This document shows positions 1 to 12,256 of a DNA stretch of 64,000 nt, piece by piece. A program made the translations under genes and the position numbers. Origin of the DNA: Paramecium pentaurelia (taxonomy: Eukaryota > Ciliophora > Oligohymenophorea > Peniculida > Parameciidae); contig CAJJDO010000016.1 in NCBI GenBank assembly GCA_905183005.1, forward strand, positions 317,949 through 381,948, given 5' to 3'. Each line of letters opens with the position of its first letter. Positions within the stretch are counted from its first letter, which is position 1. The notes under the pieces were generated by a model. The model was not told the origin of the DNA. It did not search any database and saw nothing but the letters and a program-made list of their open reading frames with translations.

Positions 1-121
1 AATCTTGAATATATATATATTAATTGATTTTAATAGATATTTAATTAAGAATATTAAAAAATTCGATAAAAATAAATAAATTCTTCAAGACTTAAACACA
101 AAAAAAGAACAATCTCTTAAA
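1..121. other. AT-rich intergenic segment at the window edge
   Basis: Short TA-rich stretch downstream of the first gene. No coding frame, telomeric repeat or RNA gene is visible. Confidence 0.6.
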
Positions 122-508
122 TCAAAAAATATTGCAAGGACAGCATTCATCAAGATCTTCTTAGGGTTCTTTATGGAAGTACTTAATTTAGTATAGAGAT
201 TCTCCAACAAATTGATCTCGAAATGTAATTTTGTGAATTTTCTAACCTTTGACAATTTCATTTTTAAACATATCTAATCTTTGATTTTATCTTTTAGAAA
301 CTCTTTCTGTTTCAGGATTGATATCTGTTTAATCTCCATCTGCTTTAATTAAATTCTATAATTTAGGTTCAAATGAATGCACAATGATTTTTATTTTTGA
401 TAATTAGTATTCATGTAACACAGTCTTTTGAGTTGAAGACTATATAACACTAACATTACTAAAATCTGAATTTCTATTCTTAGGGCTGAAAACATCATTA
501 TTTTGCAT
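122..508 (-). CDS. Small hypothetical protein, 128 aa, Cys-rich C-terminus
   Basis: One uninterrupted frame from ATG (506-508) to TGA (122-124) in the ciliate code, no intron. The N-terminal third is Ser/Asn-rich and polar. The middle is basic (KIHKITFRDQF) and the C-terminus is acidic and then Cys-rich (DECCPCNIF). There is no signal peptide or membrane segment. I do not recognise the family. The short basic block followed by an acidic, cysteine-containing end resembles small regulatory or adaptor proteins, but this is only an impression. The 340 bp to the next gene on the same strand is AT-rich and looks empty. Confidence 0.7.
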
Positions 509-847
509 TATTTTTATTTTTCATTTTAAGAATTGAAAAAATTGTAATAAAATTATAATCATATTAAAAAAGATTGATTTAGAATCAGGCTAATAATATT
601 ATTAATGGATTATAATTTGAGAAATTAAATATATACTGGCAGCAGAACTTTAAGTATATTAAGTTAATTATTGATAAATAGATTTATAATAATATGTTAG
701 TATGTTATTATATAATTGTAAAAAAATAACAAAAATTATAATTAAACTAATGGAGAAGTAATATAGATATATAAGTAATATAATAAAATAATTATTAAAA
801 TTGAAGTGGTTTAAGAATGACTATATATCTTGACTTAATAATATACA

Positions 848-2117
848 TCACAAATCTGTTTTTTGAGCATTCAATTTAGGTAAATTAGAGAATGATTATC
901 CAGTTTCAGTTTTCTTGATGACTCCCCTAACAAATTCATTCAAATTATCAACATTCAATTGTCTTCTAAATCTATAGTGTTTTTTAGCATTCAAATCTAA
1001 GACAACAACTTAAGGATATCTAAAAATTTAATAAAATATTATACCCTTCACCAATTACATTGAGTTCAGCCTCAAAATCGTCAAATTGTTCTCCTACAAA
1101 CCAACCAACATTAGCTCTTCCTGTAAGAGATAAGGCAGTCTAAAATAATTGAGAGATGATAATACCTTCTTTAATACTTAGACTGCACCTTCTTATTCGA
1201 CTTTATCAGTTGGTAAGAATCCTAAAACACAGAGTTCTTTTATTATAGAGAATATTGATACATTTGCAAACTTCATTTAAACTTTCATCAGATTTAATGT
1301 TAACAACATCAGAACCAGACATTTAAGATTATCCATCTACTGGTTTCTATTCTATAATATATTTTAATAGAGCAGCTGCATTTCTTTCTCCTTCATACTT
1401 TTTATGAGTATTTTATTTGTTTCCAGCAGGGAAGAAATAAATGGTTGGATATGATTCTATATTAAATCTCTTTGCCAATTCAGTTTAAGCTGTTGCATCT
1501 ACTTTAGCAATTGGAATATCAGCTTAATGAGATAATTTATTCCATTCAGGTTATAATTATTTACAATGACCACACCAAGGAGCATAGAACTCTACAAACC
1601 AAGCTTCCTAACTATTAATCACTTATTCATTGAAATTGGCATCTGTCAAAACAACAACTTTTGAATCATCATTTGAAGGTTCTGGTTTGATCTCTACACC
1701 CAATCTATTTAATGCAAATTCTCTTGCTTTATCTAATAGGTAATCAACTATAGCATTCTTTTTTCTTTCACCTTCATAAGCTATTGGATCTGCCTTATTT
1801 ACTCCAAAATATTTTATAGTAGGATATCCATTAACACCATATGGTTATCCAGCTTCACCATCAGTTGTCATATCCAAAGCTCCAATATGAACTATTCCAT
1901 CCAAAGCTTTTGCTGCCTTATTATACTCTGGAGCAAGGGCTTTACAATGTCCACACCATGGTGCATAGAATTCAACCATCCATGGTTCATTTGATTCAAG
2001 TACTAATGTTTTGAAATTGTCTTTTGTGAGTTTCACAACCTTTGAATCTGCTTCATACAGACCAAAGCATTAAGTGGCTACCAAAGAAAAAATAAGTAAA
2101 TAGCAGATGCCTTTCAT
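848..2117 (-). CDS. Protein disulfide isomerase, P5/PDIA6-like
   Basis: ER oxidoreductase that forms and rearranges disulfides in secretory proteins. The spliced protein is 397 aa: an N-terminal signal peptide (about 1-19), a first thioredoxin domain with active site CGHC at residues 55-58, a second with CGHC at 182-185 (both in EFYAPWCGHC), then a C-terminal thioredoxin-like domain without a CxxC. This a-a'-b order is that of P5/PDIA6 (about 440 aa in animals). The protein ends KTDL, where PDIs usually carry KDEL. Three introns: 1237-1261 (25 nt, ends AAG), 1140-1165 (26 nt) and 1020-1044 (25 nt). Removing them gives exactly 398 codons. The next gene, centrin, diverges from it 150 bp away, so a shared promoter region is likely. 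Confidence 0.95.
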
Positions 2118-2266
2118 ACAGATTTTAATTTTAATAATAAATGATGTGTTCGAAATATTCTAGAATTTATAATAAGAAGACTATTTTTATATGAAATTAT
2201 ACTTATTCTTTATATATATTTTTGTTATTTTTAATTTAAATTATTCTTCAAATATTCATTACTTCT

Positions 2267-2826
2267 ATGGATCCTGCTGAAAAGAGAATGAAAGATATAA
2301 AAGAAGCTTTCGATTAGTTTGATACTGATAACAAAGGCACTATATCAACAAAGGAATTAGGTACTATTCATCATAAGTTACCTTTTTTAGCTAATATCTT
2401 AAAATATTTGGGTCAAGACCCTTCTGATGAAGAGTTGGACAATTACATGAAAGAATTAGATCCTGAATCTACTGGTACAATAGATTTCTTGCAAATGATG
2501 AAAATCTTAACTAAAGCAGTTAAAGATGATGATACGATTGATGAATTAATGGCAGTACATACATCCTTTTAAATGAACTTTTTTAGTCATTTCGTGTTTT
2601 TGATGTTGATAATACTGGTACAATTCCAACTGCTGAGATGAGATATATTTTAATAGAAATGGGAGAAAAGATGACAGCTTAAGATGTTAAGGATATTTTA
2701 AAGGAAATGGACCCAGATGATAGTGGAATGTGCAAATATGTTGATTATGTCAAAAAAAAGTATGAAGATTTACAAGTAGCCAAAGCTAAGGCTGCTAAGC
2801 TTAAAGCTAAAAAAAAGAAGAAGTGA
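2267..2826 (+). CDS. Centrin (EF-hand calcium-binding protein)
   Basis: Calmodulin-superfamily protein of basal bodies and of the contractile infraciliary lattice in ciliates. The 165-aa product has four EF-hand loops: 19-30 (DTDNKGTISTKE), 55-66 (ends in Gln, so probably weak), 92-103 (DVDNTGTIPTAE) and 128-139 (DPDDSGMCKYVD). A Lys-rich tail (KAKKKKK) follows. The N-terminal extension is very short. Two introns, 2361-2390 (30 nt, 3n and stop-free) and 2555-2586 (32 nt), give 166 codons. The Q at loop 2 position 12 and the basic tail suggest one of the divergent centrin or centrin-related paralogues common in Paramecium. Confidence 0.9.
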
Positions 2827-2960
2827 AGCTTAATGTTTTAGTTAATTATTTATATTTTTATTTCTTTTATGATGTTATTACTTATCAATAGAGACTAGTT
2901 AAATTATGTATATATTAATTTGTTTATAGTGAAATTAATTAAAACTAATTATCTATTTAT

Positions 2961-4037
2961 ATGAATTCCCTCGAAAATTTATCAGATAAGGTATCATATT
3001 TTGAATATTTTTAGTATGAAGATCAATTCTCAAGACTGGAAACTGCTGTAATGATTGATACTAAATTTTATAGATGATTGAGCTATTCAAATATGAGAAC
3101 TTACTAAATAATGAGTATTTAGTAAGAAAATTAGAAACAGATCTTGCAAAACCAGATCATTATTTGTTATAATATGTGGTAGTTTAGAGGGAAAATTCTA
3201 TAAAGAATAAATATGTGTAAAACGAATAAAATGATCGTAAACAATATCATTTGATCTTAACAGCTGTATTATTAAGATATAATTCATAAATATAGATACT
3301 GAAAAAATATGATAATTAATTATGGAACTTTGATCACAACCAATTATTAATAAGACCATATTTCCCTAGTTAGAGGAAGAGAGTTCAAATAAAATCTGGA
3401 GCATCAAACATTAGTAATATAAAGGAATCACTTAAAAATGTTGTATAAAATAGAGAATAATTATAATTTGAACAAGAAATTTATTAAGCTGATAAAAGTT
3501 TAATTAAATTAACAATAACATGTTAGAGTGAATAATATGCAGATGAGATTTTCACTTATTTGATGTCTAATAAATCTAAATTGCAAATTGATTCTGTTAT
3601 GATGCAAAGTATCAATTACTTAGATGAATTTCATAAGTAAATAAATTTAAAGAAATGCGCTATGATATCAAATAAAAAATCACCTTAATTTGATAATTAT
3701 GAAGATAAGGAAGAGAAACAAGATAAAGACAATCAAAATTCTGGTTTTTCAAAAGGAAAAAGTAGATAAAATTATGGATAATAAGAGATTAAATATAATG
3801 AAGATTATAAGAATACAAGAGGTAAAGGAAGATTTGATAGAAAACAAGGGAATAATGGAAATAGATAAAATAATGTAATGATTGATTAATAATTAGTAAT
3901 ATTTTTAAAAAGGGGAATCACAATAATAATATCAAATGGTTACAAAAAATGTTAATTAGACAACAACAAAGTTATAAATTTAATAGAATCTAATAAACTA
4001 AAATGATTTCCCAACTTTAAGTGCATAATAGAATTGA
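2961..4037 (+). CDS. La-motif (LARP-like) RNA-binding protein
   Basis: Predicted 334 aa. Residues about 20-60 (MIELFKYENLLNNEYLVRKL and following) match the La winged-helix signature (YFSDENLLKDxFLRKxM), followed by a region resembling the rest of the module, so RNA 3'-end or poly(A) binding is likely. The middle is charged and the C-terminal half is Gln/Asn-rich with RG-type basic motifs (NTRGKGRFDRKQG). The extreme end carries NDFPTL, an FPxL-type short motif. Introns 2991-3014 (24 nt), 3048-3073 (26 nt) and 3875-3896 (22 nt); spliced length 335 codons. The La assignment is by motif reading only. The protein could instead be a divergent helical RNA-binding factor. Confidence 0.6.
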
Positions 4038-4111
4038 GTAATATATATAAATAAACAGATTAATTAATTGTTCAATTTTATTTATTTTAATATACTTATA
4101 CTAATATATTC

Positions 4112-4720
4112 TCATGCTCCAATAGCTAATTTAGATCTTGCAGCTTATTTTCTTGATTAACGAGCAACAACCTTATTATTAGTTTCCTTTTTAACATTTT
4201 CATCTCTTTCTGAAGCCCAAATTTCAATATGAGCATTTGATGATAAGAAAGCTTGAAAATATAAATAATTAAATTACGATTGATTCTTCCATGAGCTCTG
4301 TATGTTCTACGTCTACCCTTTTAAGCTCTATTGACTTAGACATGATTGATAATCAATTTTTCATTACTCAAATTTTTGACTTAAGCATTAGCTGCCAAAT
4401 TTTATAAGAGAGATAATACCATTCTAACACTCTTTTCTGGCCATCTACCTAAAAATCAAATATTCAATGTAAATACCTTGAGATCTGCCGAATTCTTTAG
4501 CTTAACTTGTTCTTCCTACACCACCATTAAATCTTGTGAAAGGAACACATCTCTTATGTTAAAGAATGTCTTGCATATATTTAAGAGCTTAAGCAAGTGT
4601 TTATCCTTTGATTGCTCTAGCTACTTCATAAGTATTCTTAAAATGAGTTCTCAAATCACTTGCTTTGGCTTTAGCTGATTTTTTAGCAACAGCAGGTTCT
4701 CTTGCATATTATTTACCCAT
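4112..4720 (-). CDS. RPL17: Ribosomal protein uL22 (eukaryotic RPL17)
   Basis: Large-subunit ribosomal protein lining the exit tunnel. The 184-aa product equals the animal length. It starts MGKQYAREP and contains FTRFNGGVGRTSQAKEF and the diagnostic RTYRAHGRINPF, followed by HIEIWASE. Two introns, 4449-4476 (28 nt) and 4252-4277 (26 nt, ends CAAG), restore a perfect frame. The Pro of RINPF is created only by the splice at the second intron, which supports the AAG acceptor. It ends with a basic Gln-Ala tail. It converges with the La-motif gene, with 75 bp between stops. Confidence 0.97.
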
Positions 4721-4834
4721 TAAATTATATCCTTTTTAATTTATTTGATTTTTTTTTCAAATTTTATTCGTAATAATACCATATAAAAAAGAATAATGTT
4801 TTATTTTATATTGATTTAGATGTAGGCATTTATA

Positions 4835-6169
4835 TCAATTATTTACTACTGCATATCTGACTCTATATCCTCCTCCGAATTGTTCAATATTAGTAGACTC
4901 AAATAATTCTTTTGGTTGACTTTTGAACAAGAATCCCAAATTCCTTTTTTATTAAGGAATTACATATTCATTGGAAGTGTAGAAGTTTTTATCTAAAATA
5001 AATAAAATCCTTTACATACCTGTTAAAATTGCAAAACTATTATTAGAAGCAGAGAATTTAAGAATCTTCTCATCTTTTGGAAGATCAATAGGTCTTGGTA
5101 CATAGGTCTCATCATAACCTGATAAATAGATTCTATTCTAATCAGTTAAGAAGAGAGAAAGATTATATCCTAAATCGAAATCCACAACCTTTTCATTTGG
5201 TTAGAAATATTTCAAATTGACTGGAGTTGGAGAGTAATTTTCCTAATGAATTATGATTTGTTTAATACTAAATCTGTAACAACATATTCTTATTATCTGA
5301 CACCTAAAGAACCATAATAACTTCTTCCCCATCCTACTACAATTCCTTCATCTAAAAATAATTATTAATATTAAGTACTTACTTAATAATGCCAAAGTTC
5401 CAGCAAAACATGACTTAATCTTTTAGATTGTATAACCAGATTTAGTTAATTATTCAAAAATAGGATTCAATTCAGGATATCTGAAATTCAAACTGCATCC
5501 ATTACCAAGTTCTCCTCTTTTTCCAGCTCCCCATACATAAACTTAGTTGTTTTCATTTACTATAATTGAGTAGTTAATTCCAGCACTCACAAATTTACCT
5601 TTTGGTGTTCCTACCAATTTCTATACAATTTATGGTTAAAGAAGATTATTTGTGTAATTATCACCTAATCCATTAGGTTTGCATAACAATTAATCTAAAA
5701 CTGAATTATTTGCACTTCCCCATGTATAAACATTTCCATCAGCTGTCATATTATTTATATTTATTACAAGCCAATGCTACTCCATGGTTTGATCCTAATG
5801 CAACATCTACAACCTTTAATCCCTTATCTCTAAAATATTTCACAAGTTATGGTGTTTATTATTATTCAGTATTACCCAATCCCAATTATCCATAATTATT
5901 GTTACCAAATGTATACAAATCACCATTATCTTATCATTTATTTATATATCAATACCTGTTATCACAGCTGTAAAGTATTCACTTGGATATACTTTTTAAA
6001 CATTTCCATTGAAAGCATCAATTCTCCTTGGTCTTAATTGATCCCCCTAAGAATCTTGATTGATTCCACATCCTAAACTGTGAACACCCCAAGTATACAA
6101 ATTGCCTGCTCTAAAGAATGGACGAGTCCATAATGATTTAAAAACACCACTATGTGTTAAGCAATTCAT
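4835..6169 (-). CDS. RCC1-repeat (beta-propeller) protein
   Basis: 399 aa after removing five introns (5930-5955, 5743-5767, 5352-5382, 5243-5268, 4993-5019; 25-31 nt). RCC1 blades are visible as repeated GxLYTWG / GNNNYGQLGLG, GNVYTWGSANN, NQVYVWGAGKRGELGNG and GIVVGWGRSYYGSLGV segments. Chromatin-type RCC1 proteins are Ran exchange factors, but many RCC1-repeat proteins have other roles. The short N-terminus MNCLTHSGVF and the blade start soon after give no targeting certainty, although the first 20 residues are basic and could be mitochondrial. The C-terminal blade ends in NN. Two introns end AAG and CAG. No extra domains are seen, so exact function is open. Confidence 0.88.
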
Positions 6170-6836
6170 TAAAATATTTATTACAATATCTAATTATTTA
6201 CTATTATATATAAATCATCTTTCCATCATCAATTTCTAAATACTTATTAGCCTTATCAATATAAAAATACAGATTCTCAAGAGATCATAAAACCTACAAC
6301 ATTAAATTTTTAATCATCATCAGTTCATAATATATTTGAATTAAAAACTAAATGCATCCAATATAAACCTATTTTAACCAAATTTCTAATGATAAATTTG
6401 AAAAAATATATTTTCTATTAGAAAATCCCCCTAATTTAAAAAAAACTTAATTCACAACATTTATTTGTTTCAAATAAACAGAGATTAAAATTGTAATATT
6501 AAGATTATCTACTAAAATATTATGTTTATATAATTAAAATAATATGTTTTTGATTAAATTCTCTAACTATTTCTAATATTTATTATCTAAGTAGATTACT
6601 TTTACAAAAATAATTTAAAAATAAAAGTTAATCTAATATATGAAATATTGTTTATGATTTTGATTACTTATAAATATATATAATTTTATGATGATTACAT
6701 ATTTAACTTTTAATTAAATCTGTTTAAAATATAGAAACCATTCAATTAATATTTTTAAGTATAATATTTGGAAACTAATAAAGAGTAATTTCTTGATAGT
6801 ATCACATAATTATTAAATTGAAATATTAATTTTTAT
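6170..6836. other. Intergenic region with a possible exon remnant
   Basis: 667 bp between divergent genes. On the minus strand about 6200-6300 there is a short protein-like stretch (FYIDKANKYLEIDDGK) in a frame broken by TGA on both sides and not joinable to the RCC1 gene by a plausible intron. The rest is AT-rich without coding signal. It probably contains promoters for both neighbours plus decayed sequence. Confidence 0.4.
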
Positions 6837-8043
6837 ATGAGTGATTAAATTGCAAAAGCAATGAAAAAATTTTCAGAGAAAATAAATAAATTATATCTAC
6901 CATCTGTTTATCCTATTGTTATTGATAATGTGGAAATCAACAAGAAAGTTTAATTGAATAGGACTAATAGATGTAAGTCTTAACACATAATATAAAAATA
7001 TAATCAAATACAGACTAATTAATCTTAGGATAACGTTAATATAAATAATCAAGTTGTTTAAATCAATCAATCTAAAGATAATTAATCTATTAGTGTGTAA
7101 AGTTAGATCAATAAAACTTCAGATTAAAGTGAATTAAATGCTTTAGAGATTATCAATATAAATTAATTAATCAATTAAAAGAAGAAAGAGATTGCCAGAT
7201 AAAATAAGTATTATCTAAAATAGATCAGTAAAATTAGATGTAAATTTAATTTAATTTTAGAGAATTACGAAATGAAAGCAAAACTTAGAGACTAATCAAG
7301 TAAAGATCGAAAATCAACTGATAAATCTGAAGAGTTATATGAAAAATGTTGGGATGAAACAATCAAAGAAATTAATAAAGAAATAGAAGAAAATCAATTA
7401 ATTGTCTATGATACAATTCATTAAGGAAGATAAAAAAAAATAAAAAGACCAAAACCATTAAAAAGTTAAGTATGAGTTTAATTAGATATAAATTTAGATT
7501 TTCACCAAAATTAGAGAGCATGAGAATTAATATTTTCGTTAGCGTTCTGAATCAATATTGAGGAAAATGAAATAAAAGTCTATTCATCTTGTAGGAGAAG
7601 TAACAGAATAAATTGAATAAGCATAAAGGATTTAAAAAGAATAATAATATTAAAGATCAAAAGAAAGAGAAGATGGAAAGCAAGAGATAATAAAATCATT
7701 GAGATTTAAAGAGTAAGAGAAATTAGTAAAATTACTTTAATCAAGACCAACAAATAGACATGTATAACTAACATATAAAAAAAATAATGAAGAATTAGAT
7801 GATCAATTAAGTTCTTTAAAAAAAAACAAAAAGAAAAGATCATTAAGTTTGAATAATTGTTTACCATCTATTGATAAACATCAAGAAATTGAAATAAATT
7901 CTGTAAAATAATAAGAAAAGGTTTAGATACTTAAGAAAATATAGGAGAGTAGTAATTTATTAAATAGGAATTTACTCAAGAAATCACGAAATTTTTAGTA
8001 ATAATCATATCAAGATTTAAGCGCTATTATTAAAGGTTAATGA
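6837..8043 (+). CDS. Hypothetical basic coiled-coil protein, 392 aa
   Basis: ATG to TGA with one 28-nt intron (7470-7497), giving 393 codons. Residues about 45-130 are Gln/Asn/Ser-rich with low complexity. The rest is highly charged, Lys/Glu/Gln-rich helix (EKCWDETIKEINKEIEENQ, then RKMKQKSIHLVGEV) typical of coiled coils. There is no signal peptide, membrane segment or catalytic motif. The next two genes on the same strand are also charged or coiled-coil proteins, and the three are separated by 56 and 81 bp. I do not recognise the family. Structural roles in cilia or cortex are common for such ciliate proteins, but this is inference. Confidence 0.7.
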
Positions 8044-8099
8044 TATCTTTATATTCTCTTTGTAATTATTTAATAATTTAATTCAATTAAGAATTAAAA

Positions 8100-9246
8100 A
8101 TGAGTTAATCCTAAAATTCACAAATATCTTTGTCTCCCCAGAAAAAGTAAAATCATTATTTTCCAGCTATTTCTTTAAAAACCACAGAATCCCCTTATAA
8201 AGGATCAATTGTACATTCTAATTATCTGTTTTCACAAAACTTATAGAATAAAGTCAATAACAGAAAGGTGAAAAGGAACAAAGAATTATAGCTAGATAAA
8301 GCATATACAATTAGAAAGTACCTTCAAGTTAGTTCTTTGGTGCAGGGAGATACTTAGATGTCCTAATCGAAAATATCAAAAAATGTTTCTATAACTGAAT
8401 AGAAAGATATTAGCATAGATACAAAGTACTCTTTATCACCTTTGAAGCATCTAACAAAAATTGAAGAGACTTTAAATATAATAAGTATAAATATGATAAT
8501 ATAATTTAGGACTCTTAGATGTTAATCATACTTAACCAGATATTAGTATGAAATAGTAATCTCAGAGTTCTATCCATAATTAATGTATTCTTGAATTGGA
8601 TCAAGAACAAGAAGAGGGAGATCAAAAGAATTCTGTGAGAGTTCAAGATTAATTAAAAATTTCTCCAATTTTAAAAAATAATTTTTAAGAAATTTCAGAA
8701 TATACTTTATCTAAATCTCAATCTCCAAATAAACATAATGTAAATTATATAATTATATTTAAGATTGTCTTGAAAATAAATCAATAAAATAAAGAATATA
8801 AAAAGTATGCATCCTAAATGATACGTATGATCAGAAACACATAGTAGACCTTGATAAAAGAATTTGATTTAGAATAAATAAATTAGGAAAGGGATTACAA
8901 AATGAAAAAAATTTAAAGATAGAAAGAAAGAAAAGAAGCATTATAGATAGCTTAAGAAGGAATAAAAAATAGATAATTAAAATCAATGATGATGGCATTG
9001 AAAGGATCATAAGATAAAATTATGTCTGATTGTCCACTATTTTTAAATTTGGGAAAGAAACTAAATTCATAGAATAGTTAAACAGCTGTTCAAAGTAGAA
9101 AATCATCACATTAGAAAATTTATCAGTAATTACCTTTTGATAAATAATTTGATGATAGAAACTTTCGTAAACATTCAACAAAGTCAGAGATATGTAGTTT
9201 AGAAACATCTTTAGAATTACCACTATAAATATAAAAGCTTATATGA
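8100..9246 (+). CDS. Hypothetical protein, Ser-rich N-half, helical C-half
   Basis: Starts MSQSQNSQISLSPQKKQN and ends at TGA 9244-9246. Intron 8485-8509 (25 nt) is required. A second candidate, 8740-8763 (24 nt, ends AAG), is in frame and free of stops, so the product is 365 aa if spliced or 373 aa if retained. The N-terminal half is rich in Ser-Pro sites (possible phosphorylation). Residues beyond about 210 form a charged helix (KMKKIQRQKERKEALQIAQE), and the C-terminus is again polar. No known domain recognised. It sits between two other charged-protein genes on the same strand. Confidence 0.65.
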
Positions 9247-9327
9247 TATTTATTTGTGTGTTTTATTTGTAATGCAAAACTCATTTGCATCACCAAATTT
9301 TATAGAAATATTAATAATAATAAATAA

Positions 9328-10087
9328 ATGTCAGGAGAGTTACCTAAAATAGTGAATAAGAGTTTATTTACAACTTATGTTGAGAAAAAGAATGCTGAAG
9401 AAGAGGCTATGAAAATAAAAAATAGAATCGATCAAATTAGATAAGAACGTGAGAAAATACTTAAAAAGATATAATCAGAAGATTAGAAGGCTGAGCAAAT
9501 CTATAGACATAGATTAGAATTACAATTAAAAGTAAACAATTGATCATTACAATAATTAGAAAGAAGAGAAAATAAGGTAGAAAGTAGAGGCTCCTCCACC
9601 CTTCTCCTTAAGCGTCTCAAGAGCTTAAAGAGAGACATTGAAATAAATCAAGTCAGAAATGCTATTAAGAAAAAAAACTGAAGTTAAAGAATTTAGAGAT
9701 TGGCATAAACATGATCTCAAAGAAACAAAATTATAGAGAAGTATGGATCAGGAGACATTTAGAAGTAAAGTTATATAGGGGAAACAGGAGGAAAAGCAAG
9801 CAAATATAAATACATTAAATAAATTGAAAGACAGAAGAGATAAGATTAGATATGATGTAGAATTAGAAAAAGATAAAGTTATCAAAGAGAAAATTGATTA
9901 TGACTAAAAAATAAGAGAATTAGAATAACTTGAATAGTTTGAATTATCAAATTTGCAGTATACAATACAGAGATAAAATTAAACAAAAGAAAAAGTCAAT
10001 TTAGCTTAAAGCCTTCCACCAAAAGAATTTGAAGCTAAATTCGTAAATGGATCAGCAAAAGGTTAATAGCATTAAGAAAGTTCATGA
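9328..10087 (+). CDS. Hypothetical coiled-coil protein, 243 aa
   Basis: One 28-nt intron (9532-9559) gives 244 codons. Almost the entire product is charged alpha-helix rich in Lys/Glu/Arg (KKNAEEEAMKIKNRIDQIR; RKKTEVKEFRDWHKHDLKET). A short proline interruption (VEAPPPFSLSVSRA) lies near residue 90. The C-terminus contains SLPPKEFEAKFVNG. No family recognised. The heptad-like charge pattern suggests a cytoskeletal or ciliary filament-associated protein. It converges with the kelch gene; both 3' ends are AT-rich, with 215 bp between stops including a TA-dinucleotide run near 10245-10270. Confidence 0.7.
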
Positions 10088-10239
10088 TAATGATCTTTTC
10101 AATTATAAATCAATTTAATCATTTTTCATGAATATCTAATTGATTATAAAAATTTGTAACTTATTTCAATAAGACAATAAGATTTTACATAAATTTGAAG
10201 GAAATTCTTATCTTTCATATAAATATTATAGATTATGGC

Positions 10240-10290
10240 TATGATATATATATATATCTATATATATTTTATTTACAATATATATATTAT
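10240..10290. repeat. TA-dinucleotide tract
   Basis: Imperfect (TA)n runs between two convergent genes. Simple-sequence DNA of this type also occurs near 38965-38985, 48657-48680 and 51655-51672, always between genes. Confidence 0.7.
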
Positions 10291-10302
10291 TCAATTAAAA
10301 AT

Positions 10303-12193
10303 TCAATATTATAATTCACTCCATCTCTATCCATCAAAACATAATAAGGCTCTATTAATTTCATCAATTTAATTACAATCTACCTCTATGTTCTATAAAA
10401 CATATAGTTTATGATCATTAATAATAACCTAAAAATATAGTATAATAATTTACTTAGTTATTCCAAAATCCTTCAGGATACAATAAGGGTTTAGTATCAA
10501 CTTAATAAATTTTATGTTTATTATCTTCTATATTTAAAAGGAATGAGAATGAGACTCCTTTATCATCATTATCATAACCACCAAAGACATAGATATTATT
10601 TTTATTAATTTGAACACAGGCTGAACATTGGTAAATGGTATGAAATTTATGAGACTCTTATTAATCGATTTCAGGATCAATATACTCCCATTTATTTGTC
10701 TATGTATCATATCTCTCTATAATTAATAAGATTTATCCATTTTCATCATTTCCACCAAATTTATAAATATATCTGTCATTGAAAGCACAACAAGCTGGTG
10801 AATTTGCTGGTTTATTAAAAGGAGCACATAATTCCATCTTTTATGTATTTAAATTGTATTTCTCCAAACTTAAAGACATTTTTCTATGTTCTTAATATCC
10901 ACATAATATGTATATAGCTTAATTACAATAGACCATTGAATGAGATGATCTAGGATAAGTCAATTATCCAATTTATTACATCTTACCATCTAATGTATAT
11001 CTTCTTATAATAGATTCTTTCCTATTATCTTTTTAATCAATTAATCCACCAGAAATGTAAATATCACCATTTGGAGCTACAAAAGATTTATGAAACTCTG
11101 GAACTTGATAATCAATTTCAAAAGTCATCCATTATTTAGTTTCTAAATTGCAGATTTTTAGAATATTAGTTTTATTGATAATAAAATGCAAGAATTTATG
11201 TTAACCTTAAAAATAATTAGGTCTAGTAATCTAAAAGTCTTAATTTGTCATAGTTCCATATAAAGGTTCATCATTATCTCCAATATTACTCATTTATTGT
11301 TTGCTTGGCTTTTATTAAAAATGATGAGGTCCATTCTAATTATTAGTTGCATATTATACATATAGTCCTTATACACTATAATTAATGCTCTAATCTTTAT
11401 TTTTAGATAAAACTGAAATATTATCTCCTATTTCATCATGATCAGTTGTTTAAATTACTACAATTTTACTTAATTGATTTTTTAGATTAAATAGTTTATG
11501 TTCATCAATATGAACATTTATTGGATCTAATAATTTAAATAAATAATGTACCTAATTCTTTAGATTTAATTGATTTCTTCAAATCAGATTTATAACGATC
11601 AAGCAATGATTTAACATCCAATCTACAAGCTTTATGAAAATGTTAGAAAGGATCTGAACTATTCAATAAACTATTTCTTAATATTTCTAATTAGTCAATT
11701 ACTGTTTAAATTCTTTAGAAAATACCTCCAATATTTTTAACCTGAATATTAAATAGATAATTTTACTTTTAATTAATTTTCCTTAACTTTTGTTTCGAGA
11801 ACGTTTTCTAACTATTTAAAAAAGATTGTTATAATTTCAATCATCTATGACTTTACCTCATTCATCCTAGATATTTCTTAATTTAAGATTTCATCAGGAT
11901 TAAAAAAGTATTGAATGTCATATTACTCATATTCCTTAGATTATATCTATATTATATACTTTTTTCAATTATTCAATTGCTTTTGCAATTTTTTTTTCAC
12001 AATTAGTTCTTGTATTAAGAATACTTTAAATGGCAGCAGGTGTCTTGGACTAAGTATGATATTAGTAATGTTCTTAGATGCACTCTGGACATAGAGGCCT
12101 TAAGCAGTCAATACAAGCACAATAATTAGTTATTTGTGCCCTATGTTCACTAAAGGAACACTAAACATTGTAAAGAGTTTAGGTTGCTGACAT
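10303..12193 (-). CDS. B-box zinc finger / coiled-coil / kelch-repeat protein
   Basis: 596 aa after four 25-nt introns (11935-11959, 11742-11766, 11527-11551, 10429-10453). Residues about 11-55 form a B-box-type Zn site: CSFSEHRAQITNYCACIDC, then CPECIQEH and a further His. A helical region follows. From about 300 onward kelch blades are visible, each with a Gly-Gly pair (DIYISGGLID, YKFGGNDENG, IYVFGGYDND) and the downstream Tyr/Trp. B-box plus beta-propeller architecture resembles TRIM-like scaffolds but lacks a RING. Kelch propellers usually bind substrates or actin. No catalytic role is implied. Confidence 0.85.
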
Positions 12194-12256
12194 CTGTTAG
12201 TTATTTAAATTAAATTAATATTATAATTTAAAATTATTTATATAGAAAATCACAAT

